DNA of 64,000 bases from Thiocapsa roseopersicina (lineage in GTDB: Bacteria; Pseudomonadota; Gammaproteobacteria; Chromatiales; Chromatiaceae). Below the pieces are notes generated by a model, which saw nothing but the letters and a program-made list of their open reading frames with translations, ran no database searches and was not told the origin of the DNA. The DNA lies in NCBI RefSeq assembly GCF_900106925.1, contig NZ_FNNZ01000001.1, positions 434,001-498,000 of the forward strand. The letters run 5' to 3'. The position numbers were made by a program, and so were the translations under genes. The stretch's first letter is position 1, and each line of letters opens with the position of its first letter. Shown here piece after piece: positions 36,661-45,881 of the stretch.

Positions 36661-38514
36661 TCAATGCTCATGCCCGACATACAGTCGGGTGAGCGCCTCG
36701 CGATAATCAGCCAGGATCTTGGCCCGCTTGAGCTTCATCGTGGGGGTCATGCGGTCGTTCTCGATGGACCAGGGGCAGGCGGCCAAGGCCACGCGGCGGA
36801 TCTTGGCATGACCGGGGAAGCCGGTGAGCCGGCTCTCGATCCTGATCTGCAGGATGGGCTCGAGTCGTCCGTCGGCATCGGCGGCCATGGGATCGGCCGG
36901 CAGTCCTTCGTCCTTCGCCAGCGCCGCGTAGACATCCGCGTTCAACACCACGAGCGCACTCAGGAAGGGGCGCCCCTCGCCGATGACCAGGACCTGCTCG
37001 AAGAGCGGATCGCCGGCGATTGCCAGCTCGATGTCGGCCGGCGGGACCTTCTCGCCGTTGGCCAGAACCAGGATGTCCTTGATGCGGCCGGTGATGAAGA
37101 GGTGCCCATCCTGCACGCGCACCTGGTCGCCGGTCTTGAGCCAACCTTCGCTGTCGAGCATCTCGGAGGTCGCTTGCGGCTGGTTCCAGTAGCCCTTCAT
37201 CACGCCGGGCGAGCGCACGATCAGCTCGTCGAGATCGCCGATGCGGTACTCGAGTCCGGGCAGCGGCCGGCCGACGCTCTCGGGGATGTTGTCTTCGAGC
37301 GGGCTGACGCTGATGACGGGGCTGGTCTCGGTAAGGCCGTAGCCCTGCACGAGCGGAACACCGAGCGCGATGAAGATCCGCGCGATGTCCGGTGCCAAGG
37401 GCGCCCCGCCGCAGACCGCAACCCGCAGTCGTCCGCCGAATCGCGCGCGGATCTTGGCGCCGACCAGGTGATCGAGCAGCGGGGCCGCCAACAGACGCGG
37501 GTACCAGTTCGCCCGACCCTGGCTGTGCTCGAAGCGAGCCCAGCCCGTGCTCACGGCCTGCTCGAACAGCCGGCGCTTGATGGCCGATTCGCCGTCGAGC
37601 CGTTCGCGCAGCCTCGCATGAACCCGCTCGAAGATCCGCGGGACCGCGATCATCACGGTCGGTCGGATCTGCAGCAGATCCTCGGCCAGTTGCGGGATCG
37701 ACCGGGCAAAGGCGACGCTGCAGCCGGCCATGATCGGCAGGACGCAGCCGGCGGTACGCTCGAGGGTGTGCGAGAGCGGCAGGAAGGACAGGAAGCGGTC
37801 GTCGGGCCGTGCCGGGATGAGCTTGAGCGATGCCTCGGCGTTCCAGAGGATGTTGCGATGGCTGAGCATGACGCCTTTCGGATGCCCGGTGGTGCCGGAG
37901 GTGTAGACGATGGTGGCGAGGGCGTCGGGGTTGTCGACACGATCGATGGGGCGGCGCTCGACCACGGGCATCGCCTTGTCGAGCCAATCCCGAACCGCAA
38001 GGGCGCCTTCGGGAAGCGGCGCATCTCCCGGCTCGAGGATCAGCAGGCGCTTGAGTTGGGCAAGCGTCGGGTCGATTGCGGACAACTCGGCGCGTTGCGC
38101 GGCCGTCTCGAGCAGCAGGAGTCGAACGCCTGCATCTTCGAGGATGTGCCGGACCGCCTCCGCCCGGTCGTCGGGATAGAGCGGCACCGTGACCAGGCCC
38201 AGACCGAGCGCCGCCAGATCGAAGGCGACCCATTCGCGCCGATTGCGCATCGTGAGGGCCACACGGTCGCCGGGCGAGAGACCTTCGCGCATCAAGGCCG
38301 CCTGCCAATGTGCGACCGATCGAGCGGTGTCGCGCCAAGTGGTCTCGATCCAGGTCTGGGTTGTCTCGTCGAACTGAACGTAGGCGACCGCATCCGGGGT
38401 GCGCGCGACGCGTTCGAGTAAAAGCCCGCAGAGGCTGACCGCCTCCTCGGCCGAGATGAGATCCAGCAGGTGGGTCGAGACGCCTGTCGTTGCGGTTTGA
38501 TCGAACAGCAACAT
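36661..38514 (-). CDS. fadD: Long-chain acyl-CoA synthetase, AMP-binding family
   Basis: 617 residues. The AMP-forming motifs are complete: TIVYTSGTTGHPKGVMLSH, LVQGYGLTETSPVIS, EGWLKTGDQVRV and GRIKDILVLANGEKVPPADIE; the catalytic Lys region is in the C-terminal MTPTMKLKR. It resembles the 600-residue FAA1/FadD15 branch rather than E. coli FadD, so the symbol is by function only. It activates fatty acids to CoA esters for the beta-oxidation enzymes encoded upstream. It is the last gene of the minus-strand operon, one base after fadJ. Confidence 0.9.
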   Translation of the reverse strand: MLLFDQTATTGVSTHLLDLISAEEAVSLCGLLLERVARTPDAVAYVQFDETTQTWIETTWRDTARSVAHWQAALMREGLSPGDRVALTMRNRREWVAFDLAALGLGLVTVPLYPDDRAEAVRHILEDAGVRLLLLETAAQRAELSAIDPTLAQLKRLLILEPGDAPLPEGALAVRDWLDKAMPVVERRPIDRVDNPDALATIVYTSGTTGHPKGVMLSHRNILWNAEASLKLIPARPDDRFLSFLPLSHTLERTAGCVLPIMAGCSVAFARSIPQLAEDLLQIRPTVMIAVPRIFERVHARLRERLDGESAIKRRLFEQAVSTGWARFEHSQGRANWYPRLLAAPLLDHLVGAKIRARFGGRLRVAVCGGAPLAPDIARIFIALGVPLVQGYGLTETSPVISVSPLEDNIPESVGRPLPGLEYRIGDLDELIVRSPGVMKGYWNQPQATSEMLDSEGWLKTGDQVRVQDGHLFITGRIKDILVLANGEKVPPADIELAIAGDPLFEQVLVIGEGRPFLSALVVLNADVYAALAKDEGLPADPMAADADGRLEPILQIRIESRLTGFPGHAKIRRVALAACPWSIENDRMTPTMKLKRAKILADYREALTRLYVGHEH

Positions 38515-38515
38515 G

Positions 38516-40606
38516 TCAGTGTCCTCCTCGATAGAGCCCGGCCGGCGTCAACTGCCAGCCCCGGTCCGGTCTGAAGTGTCGGCCATGGTCGCGCTGGAGT
38601 GCATCGAGGCGCTCGCGCATGCGCTCCCAGCCGCCTTGGGCGATCTCGTGGAGCGGGCCGCCGCGATGCGGGGCGAAGCCGGTGCCGAAGACGACACCGG
38701 CGTCGAGTAGGTCCGGATCCTCGACTACGCCCTCGCGCAGACAGGCGACACACTCGTTGAGCAGGCGGAAGATCATCCGCTCGGTCAGGTCATGCGGCGG
38801 TCGATCGCCATGCGGAATGGACTCGTGCACGGCCTGCCCGTCGCGGTAACGATAGAAGCCTTGTCCGCTCTTCTTCCCGAGTCGTCCGTCCGCGACCATC
38901 CGGTGCAGACGCTCCGGCGTCTCTTCCGGGGCGGTCAAGGTGGGGCCGAGCGTGTCGGCGACGGCCAGACAGATGTCGAGCCCGACCGTATCGGCGAGCG
39001 CCAGCGGGCCCATCGGCATCCCGTAGTCGACCGCGGCCTTGTCGATGGCGGCGATGGAGACGCCCTCGTCGAGCAGATCGACGGCCTCGAGCAGATAGGG
39101 CATGAGGACGCGGTTGACCAGGAATCCCGGACTGCTGCGCACCGGCAGCGGGAGCCGGTCGAGTGCGCGGACCGCCGCGAGTCCTCGCTGAATCGACTCG
39201 GTTCGTGTCGCGGTGCCCTGGACGACCTCGACGAGCTGCATCCGCGCGACCGGGTTGAAGAAGTGCAGGCCGACGAGACGCCCGGGGTCCCGCAGACCCT
39301 CGCCGATGCGCTCGAGCGGGATGCTCGAGGTGTTGGTGGCGAGCAGGGCATGCTCGGGGACGCGCGTTTCGATTTCGGCGAACAGACACTGCTTGAGCTC
39401 CGCCTGCTCCGCGACTGCCTCGATCACGAGGTCGGTGCGGGGCAGACCCTCGCCGTCCGGGTCCGGGATCAAGCGGTCCCAGGCCGCGCGGACCAGCCGG
39501 GGGTCGCGAAGGCGTTGCTCGAAGAGGCGATGGGCGCGCTTCATGGCACTGCCGATCTGATCGAGCGAGAGGTCCTGAAGGGTCACCGTCAGACCGTTGA
39601 GCGCGCACCAGGCCGCGATGTCGCCGCCCATCACGCCGGCCCCGACGACATGAACCCGCTGCGGACGCAGGACCTCCGCGCCGGACAGGGCCTTGAGGCG
39701 TTCCTGGAGATGAAAGATGCGCCGCAGGTTCGTCGAGGTCTCGCCGAGCAGAAGCTCGGGTACACGTCGGGCCTCGCCGTCGAGCAGACCCCGTGAGTTA
39801 TCGCCGTTGGCGCGCCAATGCTCGATCAGAGCGAAGGGGGCAGGGTAGTGCTCCTGCCTCACCTTGGCCGCCGTGCGGCGGGTCATCCGTTGCGCGACCC
39901 ATCCGCGCACCGGAGTGAGATTGGGCAGACGCTGCGAAAAGCTCGCCCGGCTTGGTAAGGGTGCGGCGCGAATCAGATCGCGAGCGCCTGTCTCCAACTG
40001 ACGTTGTGGTAGGACTCGATCGACCAGACCCATCCGTTGGGCCTGTCGAGCCGAGTAGGTTTTTCCGGTCAACATCGCTTGCATGGCCGCGACGGGTCCA
40101 AGCGTGCGGATGGCGCGCCAGGTGCCGCCGTAGCCCGGGAAGATCCCGAGTCGCACCTCGGGGAAGCCGAGCTTGGTCGCCGGGTCGTCGCTTGCGATGC
40201 GATAGCGACAGGCGAGTGCCAGCTCCAGACCGCCGCCCAGACAGACGTCGTGGATCAGGGCGAGCGTCGGGATCGGCAGATCCTCGATGCGGGCGAGCAG
40301 GGCGTGGACCCGGCGGATGTGCCGCTCGGCCTCCGAGGGATCGGCGAGCCGATCGAACTCGCCGACATCCGCGCCGGCGATGAATCCCTTCGCCTTGCGC
40401 GACTCGATGATCAGGCCCGTGATCGGATGCGCGTGCGGTCCCGACGCGAGTCCTGTTGAGAGGCCGCTCTCGATCTCGTCCAGGCGCGTGTCCAACTCAT
40501 CGAGTGCAGCCACCGAGAGCAGGTTGACGGCGTGCGACGGGTCGTCGATCCCGAGCCTGCAGATTCCGTCGACGGCGTCTTGCTCGATCCTCCAGAGCGT
40601 CTTCAT
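38516..40606 (-). CDS. fadJ: Fatty-oxidation complex alpha subunit, FadJ/FadB-like
   Basis: 696 residues, a fusion of enoyl-CoA hydratase and 3-hydroxyacyl-CoA dehydrogenase. The crotonase half has SRKAKGFIAGADVGEF and CLGGGLELALACRYRIA with the oxyanion and catalytic Glu region. The dehydrogenase half starts VHVVGAGVMGGDIAAWCAL and includes NTSSIPLERIGEGL and VGLHFFNPVARM. It performs hydration and NAD-dependent oxidation in beta-oxidation. The start overlaps the thiolase stop by 4 bases, so alpha and beta subunits should be co-translated. Confidence 0.92.
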   Translation of the reverse strand: MKTLWRIEQDAVDGICRLGIDDPSHAVNLLSVAALDELDTRLDEIESGLSTGLASGPHAHPITGLIIESRKAKGFIAGADVGEFDRLADPSEAERHIRRVHALLARIEDLPIPTLALIHDVCLGGGLELALACRYRIASDDPATKLGFPEVRLGIFPGYGGTWRAIRTLGPVAAMQAMLTGKTYSARQAQRMGLVDRVLPQRQLETGARDLIRAAPLPSRASFSQRLPNLTPVRGWVAQRMTRRTAAKVRQEHYPAPFALIEHWRANGDNSRGLLDGEARRVPELLLGETSTNLRRIFHLQERLKALSGAEVLRPQRVHVVGAGVMGGDIAAWCALNGLTVTLQDLSLDQIGSAMKRAHRLFEQRLRDPRLVRAAWDRLIPDPDGEGLPRTDLVIEAVAEQAELKQCLFAEIETRVPEHALLATNTSSIPLERIGEGLRDPGRLVGLHFFNPVARMQLVEVVQGTATRTESIQRGLAAVRALDRLPLPVRSSPGFLVNRVLMPYLLEAVDLLDEGVSIAAIDKAAVDYGMPMGPLALADTVGLDICLAVADTLGPTLTAPEETPERLHRMVADGRLGKKSGQGFYRYRDGQAVHESIPHGDRPPHDLTERMIFRLLNECVACLREGVVEDPDLLDAGVVFGTGFAPHRGGPLHEIAQGGWERMRERLDALQRDHGRHFRPDRGWQLTPAGLYRGGH

Positions 40607-41916
40607 GGCATACCTCCTTCGGCTCGAAGCAGCAGGGCGCCGCCCTGACCGCCTCCGATACAGAGACTTGCAACGCCCCGGATCAGCCCTCGACGCTTCA
40701 TGGACAGCGCCAGATGCAGGGCCAGACGTGCACCGCTCGCACCGACCGGGTGGCCGATGGCGATGGCGCCGCCCTCGGGATTGAGGGCATCGTCCGGGAT
40801 CGCCTGGTCCGGCTCGTCGCCGAGCACCTCTTCACGATAGTGGCGATCCGACCAGACCTCCTGGCAGGCGAGCACCTGCGCGGCGAAGGCTTCGTTGATC
40901 TCGAAGACGTCGATGTCGGCGGTCGCGAGTCCCTGACGACGCAGCAGCGGGGCCATGGCGTGGACCGGGCCGAGACCCATCTCGGTCGGGTCGAGCGCCG
41001 CCCATTGGATATCCATGAGCTGCGCGAGCACCGTCAGATCCCAACGCTCCACCGCCTCCTCTGAGGCCAGCAGGAGCAGCGCGGCGCCGTCCGTGACCTG
41101 TGCGCTGTTGCCGGCCGTGACCGTGCCCGTGGGTCGGTCGAAGACCGGGCGCAGCGCGCCGAGCTGCGCGAGATCCGAATCGGCGCGATAGCCTTCGTCT
41201 TGAGTATAGGCAGTCCCGTCGGGCGCGATCAGGGGCGTGATCTCGGCGGAGAAGACATGGTCGGAGATTGCAGTCCCCAGGCGCTGGTGGCTACGCAGCG
41301 CGAACCGATCCATCGACGGACGATCGATCCCGAACCGCCAGGCGAGATGCTCGGCCGTCTGACCCATCGAAAGACCGACGATGGGGTCGGTGAGCCCCTT
41401 GAGCAGGCCGATCACGGGGGCTAGATCGTGCGGGCGTAACTGCGCGAGCAGCCGTCCGCGGGCCGTCAGGCTGCGCGCCCGCGACCAGTTCCCGAGCCAC
41501 TCGACGAAGGCGCGCCCGAACAGGACCGGGGCATGGCTCATGGCCTCGGTGCCGCCGGCAAGGACTAGATCCGCCCGGCCCGAGCCGATCGACTGCGCGG
41601 CGCTGTCCAGGGCCTGAAGTCCGGAGGCGCAGTTGCGTTGGACCGTCCAGGCCGGGGTGCGCTCGCTGCAGCCGAGCCGGAGTGCGGCGATTCGAGCGAC
41701 GTTCATCTCCTCCGAGCTCGGCACCACGCATCCCAGGATGACCTCGTCGATCGCCTCCGGCGGGAAGGGCTGGCGCAGCAGGAGCGGACGACCTGCGCCG
41801 ACTGCGAGATCCGCTGCCGTGAAGGGTCCGGGGACACCGCGCGCCTTCAGAAAGGGTGTGCGGCAGCCGTCGACCAGATAGACCGGCCGGGTGTTCGGGC
41901 GTGTGTGTTGGTTCAT
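40603..41916 (-). CDS. fadI: Acetyl-CoA acyltransferase (beta-oxidation thiolase), FadI-like
   Basis: 437 residues from ATG 41916. The active Cys lies in VQRNCASGLQALDSAAQSIG, the second catalytic set in EINEAFAAQVLAC, AIGHPVGASGARL (His) and SLCIGGGQGGALL (Cys). The length and the VYLVDGCRTPFLKARG start fit the FadI branch. It cleaves 3-ketoacyl-CoA to acetyl-CoA and a shortened acyl-CoA as partner of the adjacent alpha subunit. 19 bases separate it from the upstream acyl-CoA dehydrogenase. Confidence 0.92.
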   Translation of the reverse strand: MNQHTRPNTRPVYLVDGCRTPFLKARGVPGPFTAADLAVGAGRPLLLRQPFPPEAIDEVILGCVVPSSEEMNVARIAALRLGCSERTPAWTVQRNCASGLQALDSAAQSIGSGRADLVLAGGTEAMSHAPVLFGRAFVEWLGNWSRARSLTARGRLLAQLRPHDLAPVIGLLKGLTDPIVGLSMGQTAEHLAWRFGIDRPSMDRFALRSHQRLGTAISDHVFSAEITPLIAPDGTAYTQDEGYRADSDLAQLGALRPVFDRPTGTVTAGNSAQVTDGAALLLLASEEAVERWDLTVLAQLMDIQWAALDPTEMGLGPVHAMAPLLRRQGLATADIDVFEINEAFAAQVLACQEVWSDRHYREEVLGDEPDQAIPDDALNPEGGAIAIGHPVGASGARLALHLALSMKRRGLIRGVASLCIGGGQGGALLLRAEGGMP

Positions 41917-41935
41917 CGCGTCCTCCAGTCGGAGT

Positions 41936-44266
41936 TTAGGCCGCCGCTCGCGACTCATCCTGAATCCGCAGCTGCCGTGGCCGGAGCTCGACAAAGCTGT
42001 CGACCCCGATGACGGCATCGCGAAGCTGCTCCGCCTCGCGAACCGCTGCCGCGTCTTCTGCAGTGATGAGCCGGGCCGCGACCGCTTCGCGAAGTCGCGT
42101 CGCGGTGTCGTGATCGGCCAAGCCGCCTTGTCGAACGGCCGCACGCAGCACACCCTGTACCTCGTCCGCGTGCGTCGCGGCCGCCAATGCCAGTTCGATG
42201 CGACCGACGGCCAATCGCGGGTCGCGGCTTTCGAAGATCCCCGCCGTCAGGCGATCGCGGGCCGCGCCCGGCTCCATGATCAGGCGGGCCACACGATGGT
42301 CCAGCGCGTCGCTCGGTCCCTCGAAGGGCAGGCCGGTCGGGAAGCTGATGACTCTCAGGAGTCGCGCGAGACCGCGCCGGGGGAAGTTCCGCCAGAGCGC
42401 GAGCAGCGCCTCCTGGATGCGGACCAGGTGGTCCGCCATGGCCCACTCGACCAGATCCCGGTCGGCATCCGGCCGGCCCTGGTCCTCGTAGTGTTTGAGC
42501 GTGCAGGAGGCCATGAACAGCAGGCTCAGGATGTCGCCGAGCCGCGCGGAAAGACGCTCGCGCCGTTTCAGGCTCCCGCCCAAGGTCATCATGGCGAGAT
42601 CCGCGTTGAGGGCAAAGACGCTGCTCAGCCAGTCCAGGCACTGATAATGGCGACCCGGCCAGCCTTCGACCGGTCGTGCGGCGAGACGCCCGCCGGAAAG
42701 TCCATCCCGCAGGGTCCGCAAGAGGTTGCGGATCAGGAAGCCGACATGTCCGGCGATGGCTGCATCGAAGCGTTCCAGCGCGCGCACCGGATCCGGATCT
42801 CCCGCGGCCCGGAACTCTTCGAGCACATGCGGATGGCATCGCAAGGCACCCTGACCGAAGACGATCAGATTGCGGGTCAGGATGTTCGCGCCCTCGACCG
42901 TGATGGCGATCGGGATCGCCTGATAGACGCGCCCCAGCGGATTGGCGGGCCCGAGACAGATCCCGCTGCCGCCCTGTACGTCCATGGCGTCGTTGATGAC
43001 CTGCCGGAAGCCTTCGGTGAGCTGGTACTTGAGCACCGCCGAGAGCACGGCCGGATGCTCGCCGGCCTGCAGCGCGGCGAGAAAGACCCGACGTGCGGCC
43101 TCCATCTGATAGGTCCGCCCGGCGATGCGTGCGAGCGCGGCCTCGACCCCTTCGAAGTCACCGATCGGACGGCCGAACTGCGTGCGGATCCGGGCATAGG
43201 CGCCTGTGTAACGCGTGGCCAGCTTGCCGCCGCCCGCGGAGAGCGCCGGCAGCGAGATACCGCGCCCCTCCGAGAGCGACTCCATCAACATCCGCCAACC
43301 CTTACCGATCCCGTCTTGGCCGCCGATGACCCAATCGACCGGGATGAAGACACCGCGTCCGACCAAGGGTCCGTTCTGGAAGGGGATGCCGAGCGGCAGG
43401 TGACGTCGCCCGCGCTCGATGCCGGGCGTGTCGGCCGGAATCAGGGCGAGGGTCAAGCCGGGTTGCGGATCGTCGCCGAGCAGCCGGTCCGGGTCGGTCA
43501 AACGGAAGGCCAGGCCGATCAAGGTCGCGACCGGTCCCAGGGTGATGTAGCGCTTGTCGAAATCGATCCGGATGCCGAGTGTCGGGCGGCCTTTGAAGAC
43601 GCCCTGACAGGCGACGCCGATGTCCGGTGTCGAGGCGGCATCGCTGCCGGCCTTGGGGCCGGTGAGCGCGAAGCAGGGGATTTCATCGCCGCTCGCCAGG
43701 CGCGGCAGCCAGCGGTCGCGCTGGGCCTGCGTGCCGTAGCGCAGCAACAGCTCGGCCGGACCCAGGCTGTTGGGCACCATCACGGTCACTGCGGCCGTGA
43801 TGCTGCGACTGGCGAGCTTCATGACGATCTCCGAGTGGGCCGGCGGGGAGAAGCCGAGTCCGCCGTAGCGGGTCGGGATGACGAGTCCGAAGAGACGCTC
43901 GCGCCGGATGAAGGACCAGACCTCGGGCGGCAGGTCCATGTCCTCGTGGGTGATGCGCCAGTCGTCGAGCATCCGACAGAGTTGCTCGACCGGGCCGTCC
44001 AGAAACGCCTGCTCGGCTGGGCTCAAGCGGGCCGGGGGCAGGTTGCGTAGGCGCGACCACTCGGGACGGCCCGAAAAGAGCTCGGCATCCCACCAAGTGC
44101 CGCCGGCCTCCAACGCCTCCTGCTCGGTGCGGGACATCGCCGGCATGACGCGCCGGAACTGTTCCAGCAGGTGTCGGGTGACCAGACCCCGCCGGAGCGG
44201 GCCGATGAAGGTGACCGCCGCGATAGCCGCGGCAATGGTGCCGAGTGCAATGAGAGTGATGGTCAT
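41936..44266 (-). CDS. fadE: Acyl-CoA dehydrogenase, FadE type
   Basis: 776 residues, the long proteobacterial FadE form. It starts with a membrane segment (MTITLIALGTIAAAIAAVTF), then an ACAD core with RRERLFGLVIPTRYGGLGFS, FALTGPKAGSDAAS, a KRYITLGPVATLIGLAFR segment and YQMEAARR, plus the DUF1974 C-terminal extension. It introduces the 2,3 double bond with FAD; electrons would go to ETF. It is the second gene of the operon, one base from the hydrolase gene. Confidence 0.92.
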   Translation of the reverse strand: MTITLIALGTIAAAIAAVTFIGPLRRGLVTRHLLEQFRRVMPAMSRTEQEALEAGGTWWDAELFSGRPEWSRLRNLPPARLSPAEQAFLDGPVEQLCRMLDDWRITHEDMDLPPEVWSFIRRERLFGLVIPTRYGGLGFSPPAHSEIVMKLASRSITAAVTVMVPNSLGPAELLLRYGTQAQRDRWLPRLASGDEIPCFALTGPKAGSDAASTPDIGVACQGVFKGRPTLGIRIDFDKRYITLGPVATLIGLAFRLTDPDRLLGDDPQPGLTLALIPADTPGIERGRRHLPLGIPFQNGPLVGRGVFIPVDWVIGGQDGIGKGWRMLMESLSEGRGISLPALSAGGGKLATRYTGAYARIRTQFGRPIGDFEGVEAALARIAGRTYQMEAARRVFLAALQAGEHPAVLSAVLKYQLTEGFRQVINDAMDVQGGSGICLGPANPLGRVYQAIPIAITVEGANILTRNLIVFGQGALRCHPHVLEEFRAAGDPDPVRALERFDAAIAGHVGFLIRNLLRTLRDGLSGGRLAARPVEGWPGRHYQCLDWLSSVFALNADLAMMTLGGSLKRRERLSARLGDILSLLFMASCTLKHYEDQGRPDADRDLVEWAMADHLVRIQEALLALWRNFPRRGLARLLRVISFPTGLPFEGPSDALDHRVARLIMEPGAARDRLTAGIFESRDPRLAVGRIELALAAATHADEVQGVLRAAVRQGGLADHDTATRLREAVAARLITAEDAAAVREAEQLRDAVIGVDSFVELRPRQLRIQDESRAAA

Positions 44267-44267
44267 G

Positions 44268-45473
44268 TCAGGAGCCCTCGGTCGAGACGGCCTTCTTCGT
44301 CTGAGCCATTCCGAAGCCCGGCGTGGTCGGTTGGGAGTCTGTATCCTCGATGACCGCGTGCGGTCCAGGCGGCGAGGCCGATCCCGATCCCGGACGCGCT
44401 CCCGGCAGCCGGAACCGCAATTGCGCCAAGAACGCGCCTGAGCTCGGGCCGTCGAGCGAGGTCAGGCGATCGATGGACAGCTGGCCCATCAGGCGCTGCC
44501 ACACCGGATCCTGCGCAACGACTCCGGGCGTGTCCGAAGCACCTGTGTCGGTCAAAGGTATGTCGGCACGCGACGGGACAGTCTCCGAGCACCCGCAAGG
44601 CAGAGCGCCGGTCGATGCTCGACCCGCGTGATCGGTCATCCGAGCTGCACTCACGGCGGCGCGGTAGGAGCGGCTTCGGTCGCTCAGAAGCACCTGTGTC
44701 CTGCACCAGGGCAAGCGGCGATAGAGGCCGATCTCGTCGATTCCGAGGAAGGGATACTTGATGATGTCGAAATAGGGCGAGTAGTCGAAGTCACGCGGCG
44801 TGAAGAGACGCGGATTGCGCTTGAAGAAACGCAGGGTGCCGTCGGCATGCCGATCGATGAAGGGCAGGATCGGAAAATCCACCGCGGCGAAGGACTCGGC
44901 GATCAATCCGGCGCAGACCGTGCGGGTCACGCCGCCCGCGTTGACCTGGAAGAGGCTCGAGCGCCAGCTCCGCGGAACGATGCCCCATGGCAGGAAAAAA
45001 CGGGCGAGGTCGAGCAACTGGCGCACGTCGTAGTCGCTGCCGAGCCGACGGATGGCGTACCCGATGACCTGTTGTGCGTCCCCTCGGGAGAGACCGTGCG
45101 GCCGACAGATCCGCAGATGATCGTTGGCATAGCTGGTCAGGGGGGAGATGCGTGTCCCTTGACCGATCAGGGCCTCGAGCAGCAGTTGCTCGCTGTGGTC
45201 GCGCTGATAGTGCTGCACGACGAGGTTGCGCAGGGTGCGATCTTCGATATCGTGCAGGCGGCCGAGGTAGAGCGCCGCGTGCGTCCAGGCACTCTGGGTG
45301 ATCAGCTTGATGATGCCGGCGACGCGGGTGCGTCCCTCCACCAGCACCACGTCGCCGGGCTGAAGCTCCTCGCTCAGACGCTTGAAATCGCACAAGGGGA
45401 CCTCGTGCGGCTCACCTTCCTTGGTCAGCCAGCCGATCATCCATCCCCGGATGGGGGTGCGGAGTCCTGTCAT
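44268..45473 (-). CDS. YiiX/YebB-like permuted NlpC/P60 cysteine hydrolase
   Basis: 401 residues. The permuted papain-like order is seen: LQPGDVVLVEGRTRVAGII, then WTHAALYLGRL with the catalytic His, and about 120 residues later VCAGLIAESFAAVDFP with the catalytic Cys. The domain ends near residue 260; the remaining about 140 residues are Pro/Ser/Gly-rich and likely disordered. There is no obvious signal peptide. Related enzymes are lipid- or amide-cleaving thiol hydrolases, which would suit its place at the head of a fatty-acid operon. Substrate unknown. Confidence 0.8.
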   Translation of the reverse strand: MTGLRTPIRGWMIGWLTKEGEPHEVPLCDFKRLSEELQPGDVVLVEGRTRVAGIIKLITQSAWTHAALYLGRLHDIEDRTLRNLVVQHYQRDHSEQLLLEALIGQGTRISPLTSYANDHLRICRPHGLSRGDAQQVIGYAIRRLGSDYDVRQLLDLARFFLPWGIVPRSWRSSLFQVNAGGVTRTVCAGLIAESFAAVDFPILPFIDRHADGTLRFFKRNPRLFTPRDFDYSPYFDIIKYPFLGIDEIGLYRRLPWCRTQVLLSDRSRSYRAAVSAARMTDHAGRASTGALPCGCSETVPSRADIPLTDTGASDTPGVVAQDPVWQRLMGQLSIDRLTSLDGPSSGAFLAQLRFRLPGARPGSGSASPPGPHAVIEDTDSQPTTPGFGMAQTKKAVSTEGS

Positions 45474-45670
45474 GGCGGTTTACCCGACAAGCGAGCTGAG
45501 TTAATCACTCAGACCTTGGCGGGGCCGGGAATGTTTCGGAGACGGCCGGGGCCATCCGACGTGCTCGGTCCCGCCCCGATCGCGCCGTGGCATCCGTCCT
45601 GCGATGTCCCGAAGCGGCTCGATGGCGGGGTATCGGCCAAGTTGTAGCGTCTTGGATGGTGGCGTAACTC

Positions 45671-45832
45671 TTGATTGCCGGTGACCGTCCGGGCGCTGTC
45701 TTGGCCGACCAGGTCAAGAGCCTCGATTGGGTCGCCCGCAAGGCGCAACACAAAGGGCGGGTCTCCACCGCCGAGCTGAATGAAGTCAGGACCAAGGCCC
45801 TGGCCCTGTTGGGCTCGGAGCTCCAACAATGA
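45671..45832 (+). pseudogene. MazF/PemK toxin, C-terminal remnant
   Basis: The 53 codons 45671-45832 read LIAGDRPGAVLADQVKSLDW, then ARKAQHKGRVSTAELNEV, which matches the last helix region of MazF-like toxins (VLADQVKSLDWR is near-universal there). An in-frame stop at 45665-45667 and the lack of any upstream match show that the N-terminal half and the antitoxin are gone. The rest of the gap 45474-45881 shows no gene. Confidence 0.65.
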
Positions 45833-45881
45833 TTCCTGAATCCGGCCGCGGAGGGTCGGCGGGCGCGGCCGATCGGCGTCC

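Noticed and set aside
35599..38421. Plus-strand frame of 940 codons over the SDR and synthetase genes
   Set aside because: It overlaps two well-supported genes in other frames and is low complexity.
41891..44050. Plus-strand frame opposite fadE
   Set aside because: Shadow of a complete FadE; composition is typical of antisense GC-rich DNA.
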